Source: Streptomyces sp. CB01881 (GTDB taxonomy: Bacteria; Actinomycetota; Actinomycetes; Streptomycetales; Streptomycetaceae). From it: a DNA stretch of 64,000 nt. Every line of letters starts with the position of its first letter. Positions within the stretch are counted from its first letter, which is position 1. The translations under genes and the position numbers were made by a program. The DNA is taken from contig NZ_CP026498.1 of assembly GCF_002953255.1 (NCBI RefSeq), forward strand, positions 5,938,339 to 6,002,338. Direction: 5' to 3'. Below are positions 15,236 through 23,748 of this stretch, piece by piece. The notes below the pieces were generated by a model that worked only from the letters and a program-made list of their open reading frames with translations, had not been told where the DNA came from and did no database searches.

Positions 15236-17743
15236 TCACGGCGCGTGCAGCGCGTCGACCACCGTCATCCGCCCCACCCGGCGGGCCGGCAGGACGGCCG
15301 CGGCGAGGCCGGTCAGCACGGTGAGCGCCAGGGCCGCGAGCACCAGGAGGACCGGCGGGCCGCCCACCGTGCCCAGGGTCGAGGTGACGGACCTGGCGGC
15401 CGCCCAGCCGTAGCCCAGGCCCAGGCCCGTACCGACCAGGGCGCCGGCCAGCGCCAGCAGGAGCGCCTCCAGGGTGAGCATCCGGCGCAGCTGCTGCCGG
15501 GACATCCCGATCGCCCGCAGCATGCCGATCTCCCGGGCGCGCTCGTCGACGCCGAGCATCAGGGTGGCCGCGACGCCGAGCCCGGCGATCGCCACCGAGA
15601 AGGCGAGCAGGGCCATGCTGATCAGCATCATCCGGTCCAGCAGCGAGCGCAGGGTCTCGGCCTGCGCGGCCGTGTCGGTGACGGTGACCTGCGGCTGACC
15701 GTCCAGGGCCCGGTCCATCGCCTGCCGGGCGGCGAACCGGTCGGTGCCGGCGGCGGGGCTGATCCAGAGCGTGGTGACGGCCGCCGCCGGGGCGAGCCGG
15801 TCCAGGGTGGCCGGGGTGACGAAGAGGACGGCCCCGTTCTGCAGCGTGAACGGCAGCCGGCTGCGGCCGGACTCGATCCGCAGGGTGGTGCCCGGTGCTC
15901 CCGCCGTGCCGGCGACCCGGTGAGCGCCGTGCTCGCCGGGGCCGGCCGGACCGTCGTCGCCGAAGCCGCTGAGGGCGGAGCCGTCCGCCAGCGCCCGGGC
16001 CTGGCCGGCCCCGTCGGTGGACGGGCTGAGCAGCGCCGGGTCGGCCGCGGCCACCAGCGTGCTGCGGCCGTCGATCTCCAGTGCGGCCGAGCGGACGGGC
16101 GTGACGCCGAGCGTCCGCTCCCGCCCGAGCGCGGCGAGCGCCCCGGCCGGCAGCGGGGCGCCGCCGGGGGCGGTCACCGAGAAGACGCCCGGCTGGCGGG
16201 CCGAGACCGCCGGGACCAGGGAGTTGGAGGTGATCTCCAGCGCGGTGACCGCGCTCACCATCACCGTCACCCCGAGCAGCAGCGCGGATCCGGTGGCGCC
16301 GGTGCGCCCCGGGTTGAGCCGGAGCTGCCGGGTGGCGAGCCCGCCCGCCGTTCCGCAGAACCGCCGCACCGGGACGCCCAGCCCTGCGACGACGGCCGGG
16401 AGCAGCCGGTGGCAGAGCCGCAGGACGCCGAAGAAGCTGCTGATCGCCCCCAGGGTGACCGCGAGCAGCGACAACGGCGGCCCGGTCGTCACCCCGGCCG
16501 CCAGCAGCCCGGCGCCCGCCGTCAGCAGCAGTACGGACAGCACCGTCGCGCGCACCCTGGCGCCGCCGGTGGGGCCGGCGACGCCGCCGAGCGCCGCGAC
16601 CGGCGGCACCGCCGAGGCCGCCTTCGCCGGGCCGCGCACGGCGAGCACGGTGAGCAGCACGCCGAACAGCCAGGCCAGGACGCAGGTCACCGGGGACGGC
16701 ACGAGCGAGAGGTGCACCGGCCCGAGGTCGGCGGTGCCGGCCAGCACGGTGCCGACGCCGCAGAGCCCCGCCCCGAGCAGTACCCCGGCGGCCGACGCGC
16801 CCGCCCCGAGCAGCAGCCCCTGGCGGCGGATGAGCCGCCGGACCTGGGCCCGGTCGGCGCCCACGCAGCGCAGCAGGGCGAGCCGGCGGGTCCGCTGGGC
16901 GAGCACGACGGAGAAGGTGTTGCCGACGACCATGCGGGCGACAGCGAGGGCGATCAGCACGAACGACAGCGCCGCGATCAGCACCACCCCGTAGAGCGTC
17001 CGGCTCTGCCGGGTCGCCTCGGCGACGGAGGCGTCGTGGGTGCGGACCTCGACCCCGCCGCCGAGGGCCTGCCGCAGCGCCTCGGCGGTCCGCGCGTGCG
17101 AGGCGCCCGGGGCGAGGCGCAGGTCGAGCGAGGTGGTGGCGACCCCGGTCGCGTACTGCGCCACCGAGCCGTCCGGCACCGCGACGACCGGTCGTCCGGC
17201 GAAGCCGGGCGCGCCCCGGCCGTCCAGCGTCCCGGCCAGCCGGACGGTGCCGGTGGTGCCGTCCGCCCGGGTGAGCCGGACGTCCGAGCCGGGCCGGGCG
17301 TCGACCCGGCGGGCGGTGTCGGCGTCGAGCAGTACCTCGCCGGGGCCGGCCGGCCACCGCCCGTCCTTGAGCAGCTGCCAGCGCAGCGCCGGGTCGGCCG
17401 CGACCGAGCTGATCACGGCCGCCTCGTCCAGCGGGCGCCCGGCGGGGGTCAGCACCCCGCCCCGGCCGGCCAGCCGCGCGGACACCGCGGCCACCCCGGC
17501 CACCTGCCGGGCCCGGTCGGCCACCCCCGGCTCCAGCGGGCCCCGCGCCTCCGGCGCCGTCACCTGGACGTCGGCGGGGCCGACCTCGGAGGCGGCGCTC
17601 TGACTGAAGGAGTCGACCAACGCCCCGCTGCCGCTGACCGAGGCGATCAGGAAGGCCACCCCCAGCGCGATCGCCGCTCCGGTGAGGGCCAGTTGCCGCA
17701 ACTGCCCGCGAAACTCGGCCAGGGTGTATCGGTACGTCGTCAT
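15236..17743 (-). CDS. FtsX-family ABC transporter permease (MacB/LolC-like, two FtsX domains)
   Basis: 835 residues. TM1 (about 18-38) is followed by a large extracellular domain (40-250), a first FtsX domain, a second extracellular portion and a C-terminal FtsX domain. The latter contains MLGVDERAREIGMLRAIGMS and ends PARRVGRMTVVDAL, both typical of duplicated FtsX permeases. These permeases act with a separate MacB/LolD-type ATPase in lipoprotein, peptide or envelope-stress transport. No ATPase gene is adjacent, which is unusual. The ATG at 17743 (MTTYRYTLAEFRGQ) is the normal start for the family; the upstream open stretch runs into the tRNA. Confidence 0.88.
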   Translation of the reverse strand: MTTYRYTLAEFRGQLRQLALTGAAIALGVAFLIASVSGSGALVDSFSQSAASEVGPADVQVTAPEARGPLEPGVADRARQVAGVAAVSARLAGRGGVLTPAGRPLDEAAVISSVAADPALRWQLLKDGRWPAGPGEVLLDADTARRVDARPGSDVRLTRADGTTGTVRLAGTLDGRGAPGFAGRPVVAVPDGSVAQYATGVATTSLDLRLAPGASHARTAEALRQALGGGVEVRTHDASVAEATRQSRTLYGVVLIAALSFVLIALAVARMVVGNTFSVVLAQRTRRLALLRCVGADRAQVRRLIRRQGLLLGAGASAAGVLLGAGLCGVGTVLAGTADLGPVHLSLVPSPVTCVLAWLFGVLLTVLAVRGPAKAASAVPPVAALGGVAGPTGGARVRATVLSVLLLTAGAGLLAAGVTTGPPLSLLAVTLGAISSFFGVLRLCHRLLPAVVAGLGVPVRRFCGTAGGLATRQLRLNPGRTGATGSALLLGVTVMVSAVTALEITSNSLVPAVSARQPGVFSVTAPGGAPLPAGALAALGRERTLGVTPVRSAALEIDGRSTLVAAADPALLSPSTDGAGQARALADGSALSGFGDDGPAGPGEHGAHRVAGTAGAPGTTLRIESGRSRLPFTLQNGAVLFVTPATLDRLAPAAAVTTLWISPAAGTDRFAARQAMDRALDGQPQVTVTDTAAQAETLRSLLDRMMLISMALLAFSVAIAGLGVAATLMLGVDERAREIGMLRAIGMSRQQLRRMLTLEALLLALAGALVGTGLGLGYGWAAARSVTSTLGTVGGPPVLLVLAALALTVLTGLAAAVLPARRVGRMTVVDALHAP

Positions 17744-17912
17744 GGCCCCTCGGATCAACCGCCTGACCAGCCGTGATGCTCCGTCAGGATCATGATCGAG
17801 CCTAGGTCCGCCCCGCCCCCGCCCCTGTCGGCATGACGTCGCGTTCCCGGTCACCCCGGGAGCTGACGCCGCCCACCGCCGTCTCCTCCTCCAGAGGTAC
17901 GCGACCCTGACG

Positions 17913-17945
17913 AAAAAGCCCCGGACCATGGCGGTCCGGGGCTTT
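17913..17945 (-). terminator. Intrinsic terminator after tRNA-Arg
   Basis: Stem arms 17913-17927 (including GCCCCGGACC) and 17933-17945 (GGTCCGGGGCTTT) with a 5-nt loop; on the minus strand the stem is followed by a run of T. It lies 21 bp after the tRNA 3' end. Confidence 0.85.
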
Positions 17946-17965
17946 CCCTCGGGTCGTTCCTTCTG

Positions 17966-18038
17966 TGCCCCAGGCAGGATTCGAACCTGCGACACCGGCT
18001 TTAGGAGAGCCGTGCTCTATCCCCTGAGCTACTGAGGC
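17966..18038 (-). tRNA. tRNA-Arg, anticodon CCU
   Basis: 73 nt on the minus strand. The acceptor arm GCCTCAG pairs with CTGGGGC (one T.G wobble) plus discriminator A. The D arm is GCTC...GAGC, and the anticodon stem CGGCT/AGCCG frames loop CTCCTAA with anticodon CCT (positions 18005-18003). The T arm is GCAGG/CCTGC with TTCGAAT loop. CCA is not encoded. It reads AGG codons. tRNA 3' ends are common integration sites, but no integrase or duplicated 3' end is seen here. Confidence 0.97.
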
Positions 18039-18244
18039 GCACTCGGTGGACAGCGTACCGGATCCGCGGTGGGGCGGGTGTTGGGGTTTCCGCGGTGCGC
18101 GGGCGGGTCCTGCGCCGGGTCGGCGCCCGGGACGGGGGGGGGAGCGGGGGTGGCGCCCTGAGGGGCGACTGCCGACTGGGTGTCAGACGGCGTCCAGTAG
18201 CCTGCGAGGGACTGCCCGCACCCGTCCGATCACGAAGGCCCCCG

Positions 18245-19786
18245 ATGAGACCAGCTGCCGCCCCGCACCCGGCTCTCCGCCTGCTCGGGCAGGTCTGGTT
18301 GTGGCCGGCGCTGGCCATGCTCTGCATCGGCGGGTACCGGCTCGGCACTCCGGAGCTCTGGCGGGACGAGGTGTCGACGTGGACCGCCTCCACCCGGCCG
18401 CTCGGCGACCTCTTCCGGCTGCTCCAGCACATCGACGCCAGCAACGGCGCCTACTACGTGCTGATGCACGGCTGGACCGCGGTGGCCGGCGACTCCATGA
18501 TCGCGCTGCGGCTGCCGTCGGTGCTGGCGATGGCCGGCGCGGCGGCGTTCGTGGCGCTCACCGCGCAGCGGCTGTTCGGCGGCCGCGTGGCGGCGGTCAG
18601 CGGCGGGCTGCTGTTCGCCGTGGTGCCGATGATCTCCCGGTACGCCCAGGAGGCCCGCTCGTACGCGCTGGTGACCTGCGCGATCGCCGCGGCGACCTGG
18701 CTGCTGCTGCGCGCGCTGGAGCGACCGACCTGGAGGCGCTGGGCGCCGTACTGCGTGGCGATGGCGGTGGCCGGGGCGGGCCACGTGATCTCGTTCAGCA
18801 CCCTCGCCGGGCAGCTGGCGGTGGTGGTGGCGCACCTGTGGCAGGCCCGCGGCGCGGTGCGGCGGCGGCTGCTCTGGCAGTACCCGCTGGCGGTGGCCGT
18901 GGCGACGCTGCCGGTGCTGCCGGTGCTGCTGCTGGGCAGCCGGCAGTCCGGGCGGCAGCTGGGCTGGATAGGCCGGCCGGGCCTGACCACCCTGCGGCAC
19001 TTCGGCGAGGCGCTGTTCGGCTCGGCCGGGGTGTTCCACGTCTTCGCCCTGCTCGCCCTGCTGGTGCTGGTGCTGCCCGGGCGGCGGCTCCCCGCGGTGC
19101 AGCTGCTGCTGCTCGCGGTGCTGCCGGTGGCCTCCGTCTGGCTGGTGTCGCAGGGCAGCACCTCGTACTTCATCGACCGGTACCTGCTGTTCACGGTGCC
19201 GGCCTGGGCGGCGCTGGCCGGCGGCGGGGTGCGCGCGGTGTACACGACGGTGGCCGCGGCCGCACGGCGCAGCCGGACGCCGGGACAGGTCCGGGCCGCC
19301 GGGGTGCTGCTGGCGGTCGGGCTGCTGGCGGTGCCCGCGGTGGAGGCGCTGCCCACGCAGTCCGAGGTGCGGGACCCGGGCTCGCACTCCCTCTCCGAGG
19401 CGCCGTACCGGGCGGCCGCCGAGCTGATCGCGGCCGGCTACCGGCCCGGGGACGGCCTGGCGGCCCCGCTCGGCAACCAGAGCTGGGCGATGGTCGGACC
19501 GGGCGTCGCCTACTACCTGCCGGAGGGCGTCCACCCCTACCCCGTCTTCGTCGAGCGCAGCGCGGAGCAGGCAGAGGACCTCTTCCCCTCCGCCTGTCCG
19601 CGGCCGGCCGAGTGCGTGGGGCAGGCGCAGCGGATATGGCTGTTGGTGCTCGGGGACACCGCCGAGCCGCTGGCCGCGATGCCCGACGACCAGGCGCAGG
19701 CGCTCAAGGCCCGGTACGGCACACCGAGCCGGGTGACCCCCCTCGGCGGCGTGACGCTCGCCCTGCTGGACCGTTCCGCCCGCTGA
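18245..19786 (+). CDS. GT-C type membrane glycosyltransferase (ArnT/PMT-like)
   Basis: 513 residues with about 10-12 hydrophobic segments. The first extracellular loop carries ELWRDEVSTWTAS (about 37-49), with an acidic pair where GT-C enzymes have the catalytic D/E. RYAQEARSYALVT follows near residue 140, also typical of the ArnT/DUF2079-like branch. The last 110 residues form an extracellular domain. Such enzymes transfer sugars from polyprenyl-phosphate donors to lipids, polymers or proteins outside the membrane; donor and acceptor are unknown. The ATG at 18245 has GAAGG 7 nt upstream. Expressed alone, 206 bp from the tRNA gene. Confidence 0.85.
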   Translation: MRPAAAPHPALRLLGQVWLWPALAMLCIGGYRLGTPELWRDEVSTWTASTRPLGDLFRLLQHIDASNGAYYVLMHGWTAVAGDSMIALRLPSVLAMAGAAAFVALTAQRLFGGRVAAVSGGLLFAVVPMISRYAQEARSYALVTCAIAAATWLLLRALERPTWRRWAPYCVAMAVAGAGHVISFSTLAGQLAVVVAHLWQARGAVRRRLLWQYPLAVAVATLPVLPVLLLGSRQSGRQLGWIGRPGLTTLRHFGEALFGSAGVFHVFALLALLVLVLPGRRLPAVQLLLLAVLPVASVWLVSQGSTSYFIDRYLLFTVPAWAALAGGGVRAVYTTVAAAARRSRTPGQVRAAGVLLAVGLLAVPAVEALPTQSEVRDPGSHSLSEAPYRAAAELIAAGYRPGDGLAAPLGNQSWAMVGPGVAYYLPEGVHPYPVFVERSAEQAEDLFPSACPRPAECVGQAQRIWLLVLGDTAEPLAAMPDDQAQALKARYGTPSRVTPLGGVTLALLDRSAR

Positions 19787-19802
19787 CCTGCCGCCTCACC
19801 GG

Positions 19803-19849
19803 CCGCGCGCCCGCGCCCCGCCCGGGGCCGCCCGGATGCGGGCGCGCGG
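19803..19849 (+). terminator. Terminator hairpin after glycosyltransferase gene
   Basis: 12-bp perfect arms (CCGCGCGCCCGC / GCGGGCGCGCGG) with a 23-nt loop, 16 bp after the stop codon. Confidence 0.6.
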
Positions 19850-19938
19850 GGGCCGGGTGACCATGGAGCACGGCGTTCAGGGCGCGCCCCTGCCCGCCCG
19901 CCCGTCCACGGCCGCGACTGCACCAGGAGGACGAGCCC

Positions 19939-20829
19939 GTGAGCGAGCAGCCGCCCGGGCGGATGGCCCGGTTGAAGGGCCGCTCGGCGGCGCTGGCCCG
20001 GCACGCCCGCGCGCTGCCCGAACAGGTGCCACTGGTCGGCCGGGCACTCGGCCAGCTGCTGCGGCTGAACCTGCTGGACAACGCCACCCGGTTGGCCGCC
20101 CAGGCCTTCCTGAGCGCGCTGCCGGCGCTCTTCGTGCTGGCGGTGTTCGCCCCGGCCGCGATCCGGGACGGCGTGGTGCACACGCTCCGCCAGGAGCTGG
20201 GGATCCAGGGATCGGCCCAGCAGTCGGTGCAGGCGCTGCTGGAGAGCAGCAAGGACCAGGAGTCCGGTTACGGGGTGATCGGTGTCCTGATGACGCTGCT
20301 GTCGGCGACCGCGCTGAGCCGGGCGATGCAGCGGGTCTGCGAGCGCTGCTGGGAGATGCCCAAGTCCGGGACGCGGCTGGCGGCCTGGCGGTGGCTGGTC
20401 TGGCTGCTGGTCTGGCTGATCGCCCTGGTGCTCCAGAGTCCGATCCGGAGCGGTTTCGGCCTGGGCCTGTGGCTCGGGATCCCGCTGACCTTCCTCACCG
20501 CGAGCGGCATGTGGTGGTGGACGCAGCACCTGCTGCTGGTGGGCCGGGTGCGCTGGCTGCCGCTGCTGCCGGGATCGCTGCTCTGCGGGGTGGCGGTGGT
20601 CGGCCTCGGGGTCGCGTCGCGGATCTACCTGCCGGGGGCGATGTCGCGCAGTGTGAGCCAGTTCGGGCCCTACGGGGTGGTCTTCACCGGGCTCTCCTGG
20701 CTGATCGTGATGTTCACCGCGCTGACGCTGGCGATCGCGCTGGGGCGGGTGGTGTCCGAGGAACCGCAGTTCACCGAGTGGCTGGGCACCCGCACCGAGC
20801 CGGGCCGCTGGGGCGGTGTCCGGCTGTAG
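19939..20829 (+). CDS. YihY/BrkB-family membrane protein
   Basis: 296 residues with about six hydrophobic segments. The N-terminal part LDNATRLAAQAFLSALPALF resembles the YihY family opening, followed by a soluble loop (80-115) and ATALSRAMQRVCERCWEMP, the position of the family motif that usually ends in R-x-x-x-x-A-x-N. A C-terminal part, GPYGVVFTGLSWLIVMFTALTLA, is also typical. The molecular function of the family is not established; once thought to be RNase BN, it is now treated as an uncharacterised inner membrane protein. The GTG at 19939 follows AGGAGGA at about 8 nt. Confidence 0.85.
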   Translation: MSEQPPGRMARLKGRSAALARHARALPEQVPLVGRALGQLLRLNLLDNATRLAAQAFLSALPALFVLAVFAPAAIRDGVVHTLRQELGIQGSAQQSVQALLESSKDQESGYGVIGVLMTLLSATALSRAMQRVCERCWEMPKSGTRLAAWRWLVWLLVWLIALVLQSPIRSGFGLGLWLGIPLTFLTASGMWWWTQHLLLVGRVRWLPLLPGSLLCGVAVVGLGVASRIYLPGAMSRSVSQFGPYGVVFTGLSWLIVMFTALTLAIALGRVVSEEPQFTEWLGTRTEPGRWGGVRL

Positions 20830-20844
20830 GCCCCGCTCCGGGCG

Positions 20845-20920
20845 GGCGACCCCGGGTGACTTCGAGCGGTGGCCCGGGTGATTCCGAGCGGGCGGCCCCG
20901 GGCGGGTGACTTCGGGCGCA
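20845..20920. repeat. Short degenerate direct repeats (three copies)
   Basis: Three related copies of CGGGTGACTTCGAGCGG (the second reads GATTCC, the third is slightly diverged) separated by GC-rich spacers, between the YihY-type gene and the convergent carboxypeptidase. Confidence 0.6.
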
Positions 20921-20939
20921 CACCGGGCCAGACATGAGG

Positions 20940-20978
20940 ACGGAGTGGGAAGTCGGACCGGCCGACTTCCCACTCCGT
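20940..20978. terminator. Strong bidirectional terminator hairpin
   Basis: 17-bp perfect inverted repeat (20940-20956 and 20962-20978, arm ACGGAGTGGGAAGTCGG) with a 5-nt loop; it separates the YihY-type gene from the convergent carboxypeptidase gene. Confidence 0.85.
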
Positions 20979-21008
20979 GCGTGCTGTCCCTTCCGGCGAC
21001 GCCTCCGG

Positions 21009-23450
21009 TCAGAGCATCCGGGTCAGCCTGGAGAGGATGGACGGCGGGGCCAGGTCGGACTGGAGCAGGACCGGGACCTCCGTCTTGTCGTCACCCGCGC
21101 CCAGGCTCAGCGTGCCGACCTGGGTACCGGCCTTGGCCTGGTGGCCGAGCTTCACCGGGTCCAGGGTGAGGGTGCCGGTGATGCCGGGGAACCCTGCCGC
21201 GACGAGCTCCTTGCCCGCGACGACCGGGACCGTGCCACCGAGGCCGTCCTCGACCCGGGCGACCACGTCGCCCTGCTTGGCGATGGTCTGCCCGGTCACC
21301 GCGTTCTGCGCCGCCTGGATCTGCTTGCCGCTGACCTTCAGCACCGTCGGGAGGATCCCGTCGGAGGTCGCGGGGGAGGTGGCCTGCTGGCCCAGGGTGA
21401 CGCCGAGGATCAGCCGCTTCACGCCGCCGACCTCCTTGTAGGCGGCCCACATCAGGCAGCCGCCGGCCGGGGTGCTGGAACCGGTCTTGACGCCGATGAC
21501 CCCGTTCTTCGCGTTGATCAGGGTGTTGGTGTTGAAGATCTTCTGCCCGTTGAAGTTGGTGTCCGGGGTGGAGACGATCTGCCGGAAGATCTCGTTCTGC
21601 ATCACCTGCTCGGCCAGCTTCAGCTGGTCCTTCGCGGTGCTCTTGGTGTCCGGGCTGTAACCGGCCGGGTCGGCGTAGACGGTGTTGTTCATGCCGAACT
21701 TGGCGGCGGTGTCGTTCATCTTCTTGACGAACGCGTCCTCCGAGCCGACGTCCCAGCGGGCCAGCAGCCGGGCCACGTTGTTGGCCGACGGCAGCATCAG
21801 CATCTCCAGCGCCTGGTACTGGGTGAGCTGCTGGCCCTCCGCCAGGGTGACCCTGGACTCGTCGCCGTTGCCGGACTCCTGGGCGGCCTGCTTGTCGACG
21901 GTGATCTTCGGGCCGCTCTCCCCCTTCTTCAGCGGGTGCGACTGGAGGATCAGGTAGGCGTTCATGACCTTGGTGACGCTGGCGATCGAGGCCGGCGTCT
22001 CCGGACCGGAGCTGCCGAGGCTGCCGACGCCGACCACCTCGGCGGCCGACTGGCCCTTGGCCGGCCAGGCGAGGTCCACCTGGTCGCCACCGAAGGTGAA
22101 GCTGCCCGCGGCGGTCAGCTTCACCTTCGAGTCCGGCAGCGGGCGGAGCAGCTGGGCGACCACGACCGCGCCGAGTACGACGGCGAGGAAGACGGTCCAG
22201 ATGGTGATCCGCTTGAGCGCGCGGCGCAGCGGCGAGACCGGGCGGGCGTTGAGCGCCGCCAGCACCTCCATCGCCTCGGCCGTCGTCGCCGGTCCGAGCA
22301 TCGGCTCGGTGATGCGCAGCGGATCAACCGGAAGGGCTTCGGTGATGGCCGCCTCCGGGACGGCCGGCGGTACGGGGACGGGCAGCGGCTCCGGCTGCGG
22401 CAGCGGCGGGGCCGGCGGCACCGGCTGCGGGTCCGGGACGGGGAGCGGGGCGGGAGCGGGCGCCGGCCCGGGCTTCGGGGCGGGCGTGGGCTTCGGCAGC
22501 GGTTCCGGCCCGGGAGTCGGCTCCGGCTCGGGGACGGGCGCGGGCTCCGGGTGGGGCTCGGGCCCCGGCTCGGGGACGGGGGCCGGCTCGGGCGTCGGCT
22601 CCGGCTCGGGGGGCTCGGGAACGGTGCCCGAGCCGGGGGCGGCGGGCTGCACGGGAGTCGCGGGAAGCGCGGCGGCAGCGGGAAGCGCGGCGGCGGCCTT
22701 CGCGGGGAGGGGCTTCTCCAGCTTCTCGGCCTTCGCCGGCTCCGGCTTCCCGGACTGCTTGTCCGCCGACTCCTGGGCGGCCTTCACTGCAGGCTTCTCT
22801 GTCGGCTTCTCCGCCGGCATCTCCACCGGCTTCTTCGCCGACTCGTCCAGCGCCTTCGCGGGTGCCTTCTCCGCTGCCTTCTCCACTGCCTTCGCGGCCG
22901 GCTTCTCCGCTGCCTTCTCCGTCGGCTTCGCAGCCGACGCGGCGGTCCGAAGGGCGAGACGCGGATCGTTCCCGGCCGGCCGGCCGGAGACCCCGCCGGA
23001 TGCGCCACCCTTCACGGGGGCATCGCCGTCGGCACCGGCGGACCCTCCGTCAGCTGCGGACTCGTCACTCTTCGGGGCGGGTGACGTCAGCTCCGGGGGG
23101 AGCCGCAGGGCGGTGGTCGCGTTGTCGACGGGCAGCCGGAGCATCGTGGTCACCGTGTCCACATCCCGGACCCGGAGCTGCACGGTGGAGCCGGCCCTCG
23201 CCGTCCCGGACGGCGCCTCGGCCGACCCGCCGTCAGCAGCGTCCGCCGCATCCACGGCGCCCGCGACGTCCGAGGCGTCCGAGACGTCGGCGCCGCCGGA
23301 GACATCGGCGGCACCGGCGGCACCGGCGGCGGCATCGGCCGTACCGGCTGCCTCCTGGACGCCGTCACCGTCCGCCGGGCGCACCCGTTCCCCACCCCGA
23401 TCGCTCGCCCGCTCGCCGTCCCGCAGCACCCTGTCGGGGGACTCGCCCAC
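21009..23450 (-). CDS. D-alanyl-D-alanine carboxypeptidase (low-molecular-weight PBP, S11) with very long disordered N-terminus
   Basis: 813 residues, about twice the usual length. Residues 1-410 are predicted cytoplasmic and low-complexity: an Asp/Ala-rich start, Lys/Ala/Glu-rich repeats (EKPAAKAVEKAAEKAPAKAL) and a long Pro-Glu-Pro tract. One membrane helix (about 414-433) follows. The extracellular S11 domain has S491-V-T-K494 (SxxK), S555-A-N (SxN) and K655-T-G, all intact, plus a C-terminal beta domain. The enzyme trims the terminal D-Ala of peptidoglycan stem peptides. The GTG at 23450 (VGESPDR) with GAGGAGG upstream resembles streptomycete homologues. The long cytosolic part is the odd feature and may bind partners or be phosphorylated (several TTMLRLP/TTALRLP Thr sites); this is inference. 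Confidence 0.92.
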   Translation of the reverse strand: MGESPDRVLRDGERASDRGGERVRPADGDGVQEAAGTADAAAGAAGAADVSGGADVSDASDVAGAVDAADAADGGSAEAPSGTARAGSTVQLRVRDVDTVTTMLRLPVDNATTALRLPPELTSPAPKSDESAADGGSAGADGDAPVKGGASGGVSGRPAGNDPRLALRTAASAAKPTEKAAEKPAAKAVEKAAEKAPAKALDESAKKPVEMPAEKPTEKPAVKAAQESADKQSGKPEPAKAEKLEKPLPAKAAAALPAAAALPATPVQPAAPGSGTVPEPPEPEPTPEPAPVPEPGPEPHPEPAPVPEPEPTPGPEPLPKPTPAPKPGPAPAPAPLPVPDPQPVPPAPPLPQPEPLPVPVPPAVPEAAITEALPVDPLRITEPMLGPATTAEAMEVLAALNARPVSPLRRALKRITIWTVFLAVVLGAVVVAQLLRPLPDSKVKLTAAGSFTFGGDQVDLAWPAKGQSAAEVVGVGSLGSSGPETPASIASVTKVMNAYLILQSHPLKKGESGPKITVDKQAAQESGNGDESRVTLAEGQQLTQYQALEMLMLPSANNVARLLARWDVGSEDAFVKKMNDTAAKFGMNNTVYADPAGYSPDTKSTAKDQLKLAEQVMQNEIFRQIVSTPDTNFNGQKIFNTNTLINAKNGVIGVKTGSSTPAGGCLMWAAYKEVGGVKRLILGVTLGQQATSPATSDGILPTVLKVSGKQIQAAQNAVTGQTIAKQGDVVARVEDGLGGTVPVVAGKELVAAGFPGITGTLTLDPVKLGHQAKAGTQVGTLSLGAGDDKTEVPVLLQSDLAPPSILSRLTRML

Positions 23451-23748
23451 GTAACCCAGCCTCCTCAACGCCCGGCGGGGCACCGGCAGACCCGATTTCG
23501 GGAAGCCGACGCCCCGCCCCGTGTACCTGTACAGTCTCCGCCACCGACGGAGGTTCCGGCCGCCCACACCCCGCCCGACCGGCGGTTATTGCCGCCGCAC
23601 GGCCGCACCGCGGCCCGTTCACCCGTCAGACGCCGGGCCTGGCGCCGCCGGTTCCCCGCCTCGTACGCAAGGTCACGATTCGGAGGCGTACTCGACAAGC
23701 CCGTGTGAGAGGCGTCACGCTGTTTCCCATCCACGCGGGGAGGCTTGG

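Noticed and set aside
14358..17776. Long open frames of about 1000 codons on both strands over the FtsX permease gene
   Set aside because: Only the frame 15236-17743 has membrane segments and family motifs; the others are Arg/Gly-rich shadows.
17966..18038. tRNA-Arg as an integration site of a mobile element
   Set aside because: No integrase, no direct repeat of the tRNA 3' end and ordinary flanking genes.
19836..20909. Plus-strand 357-codon frame overlapping the YihY-type gene
   Set aside because: It lies in a different frame from the membrane protein and has an Arg/Gly/Ala composition without domains.
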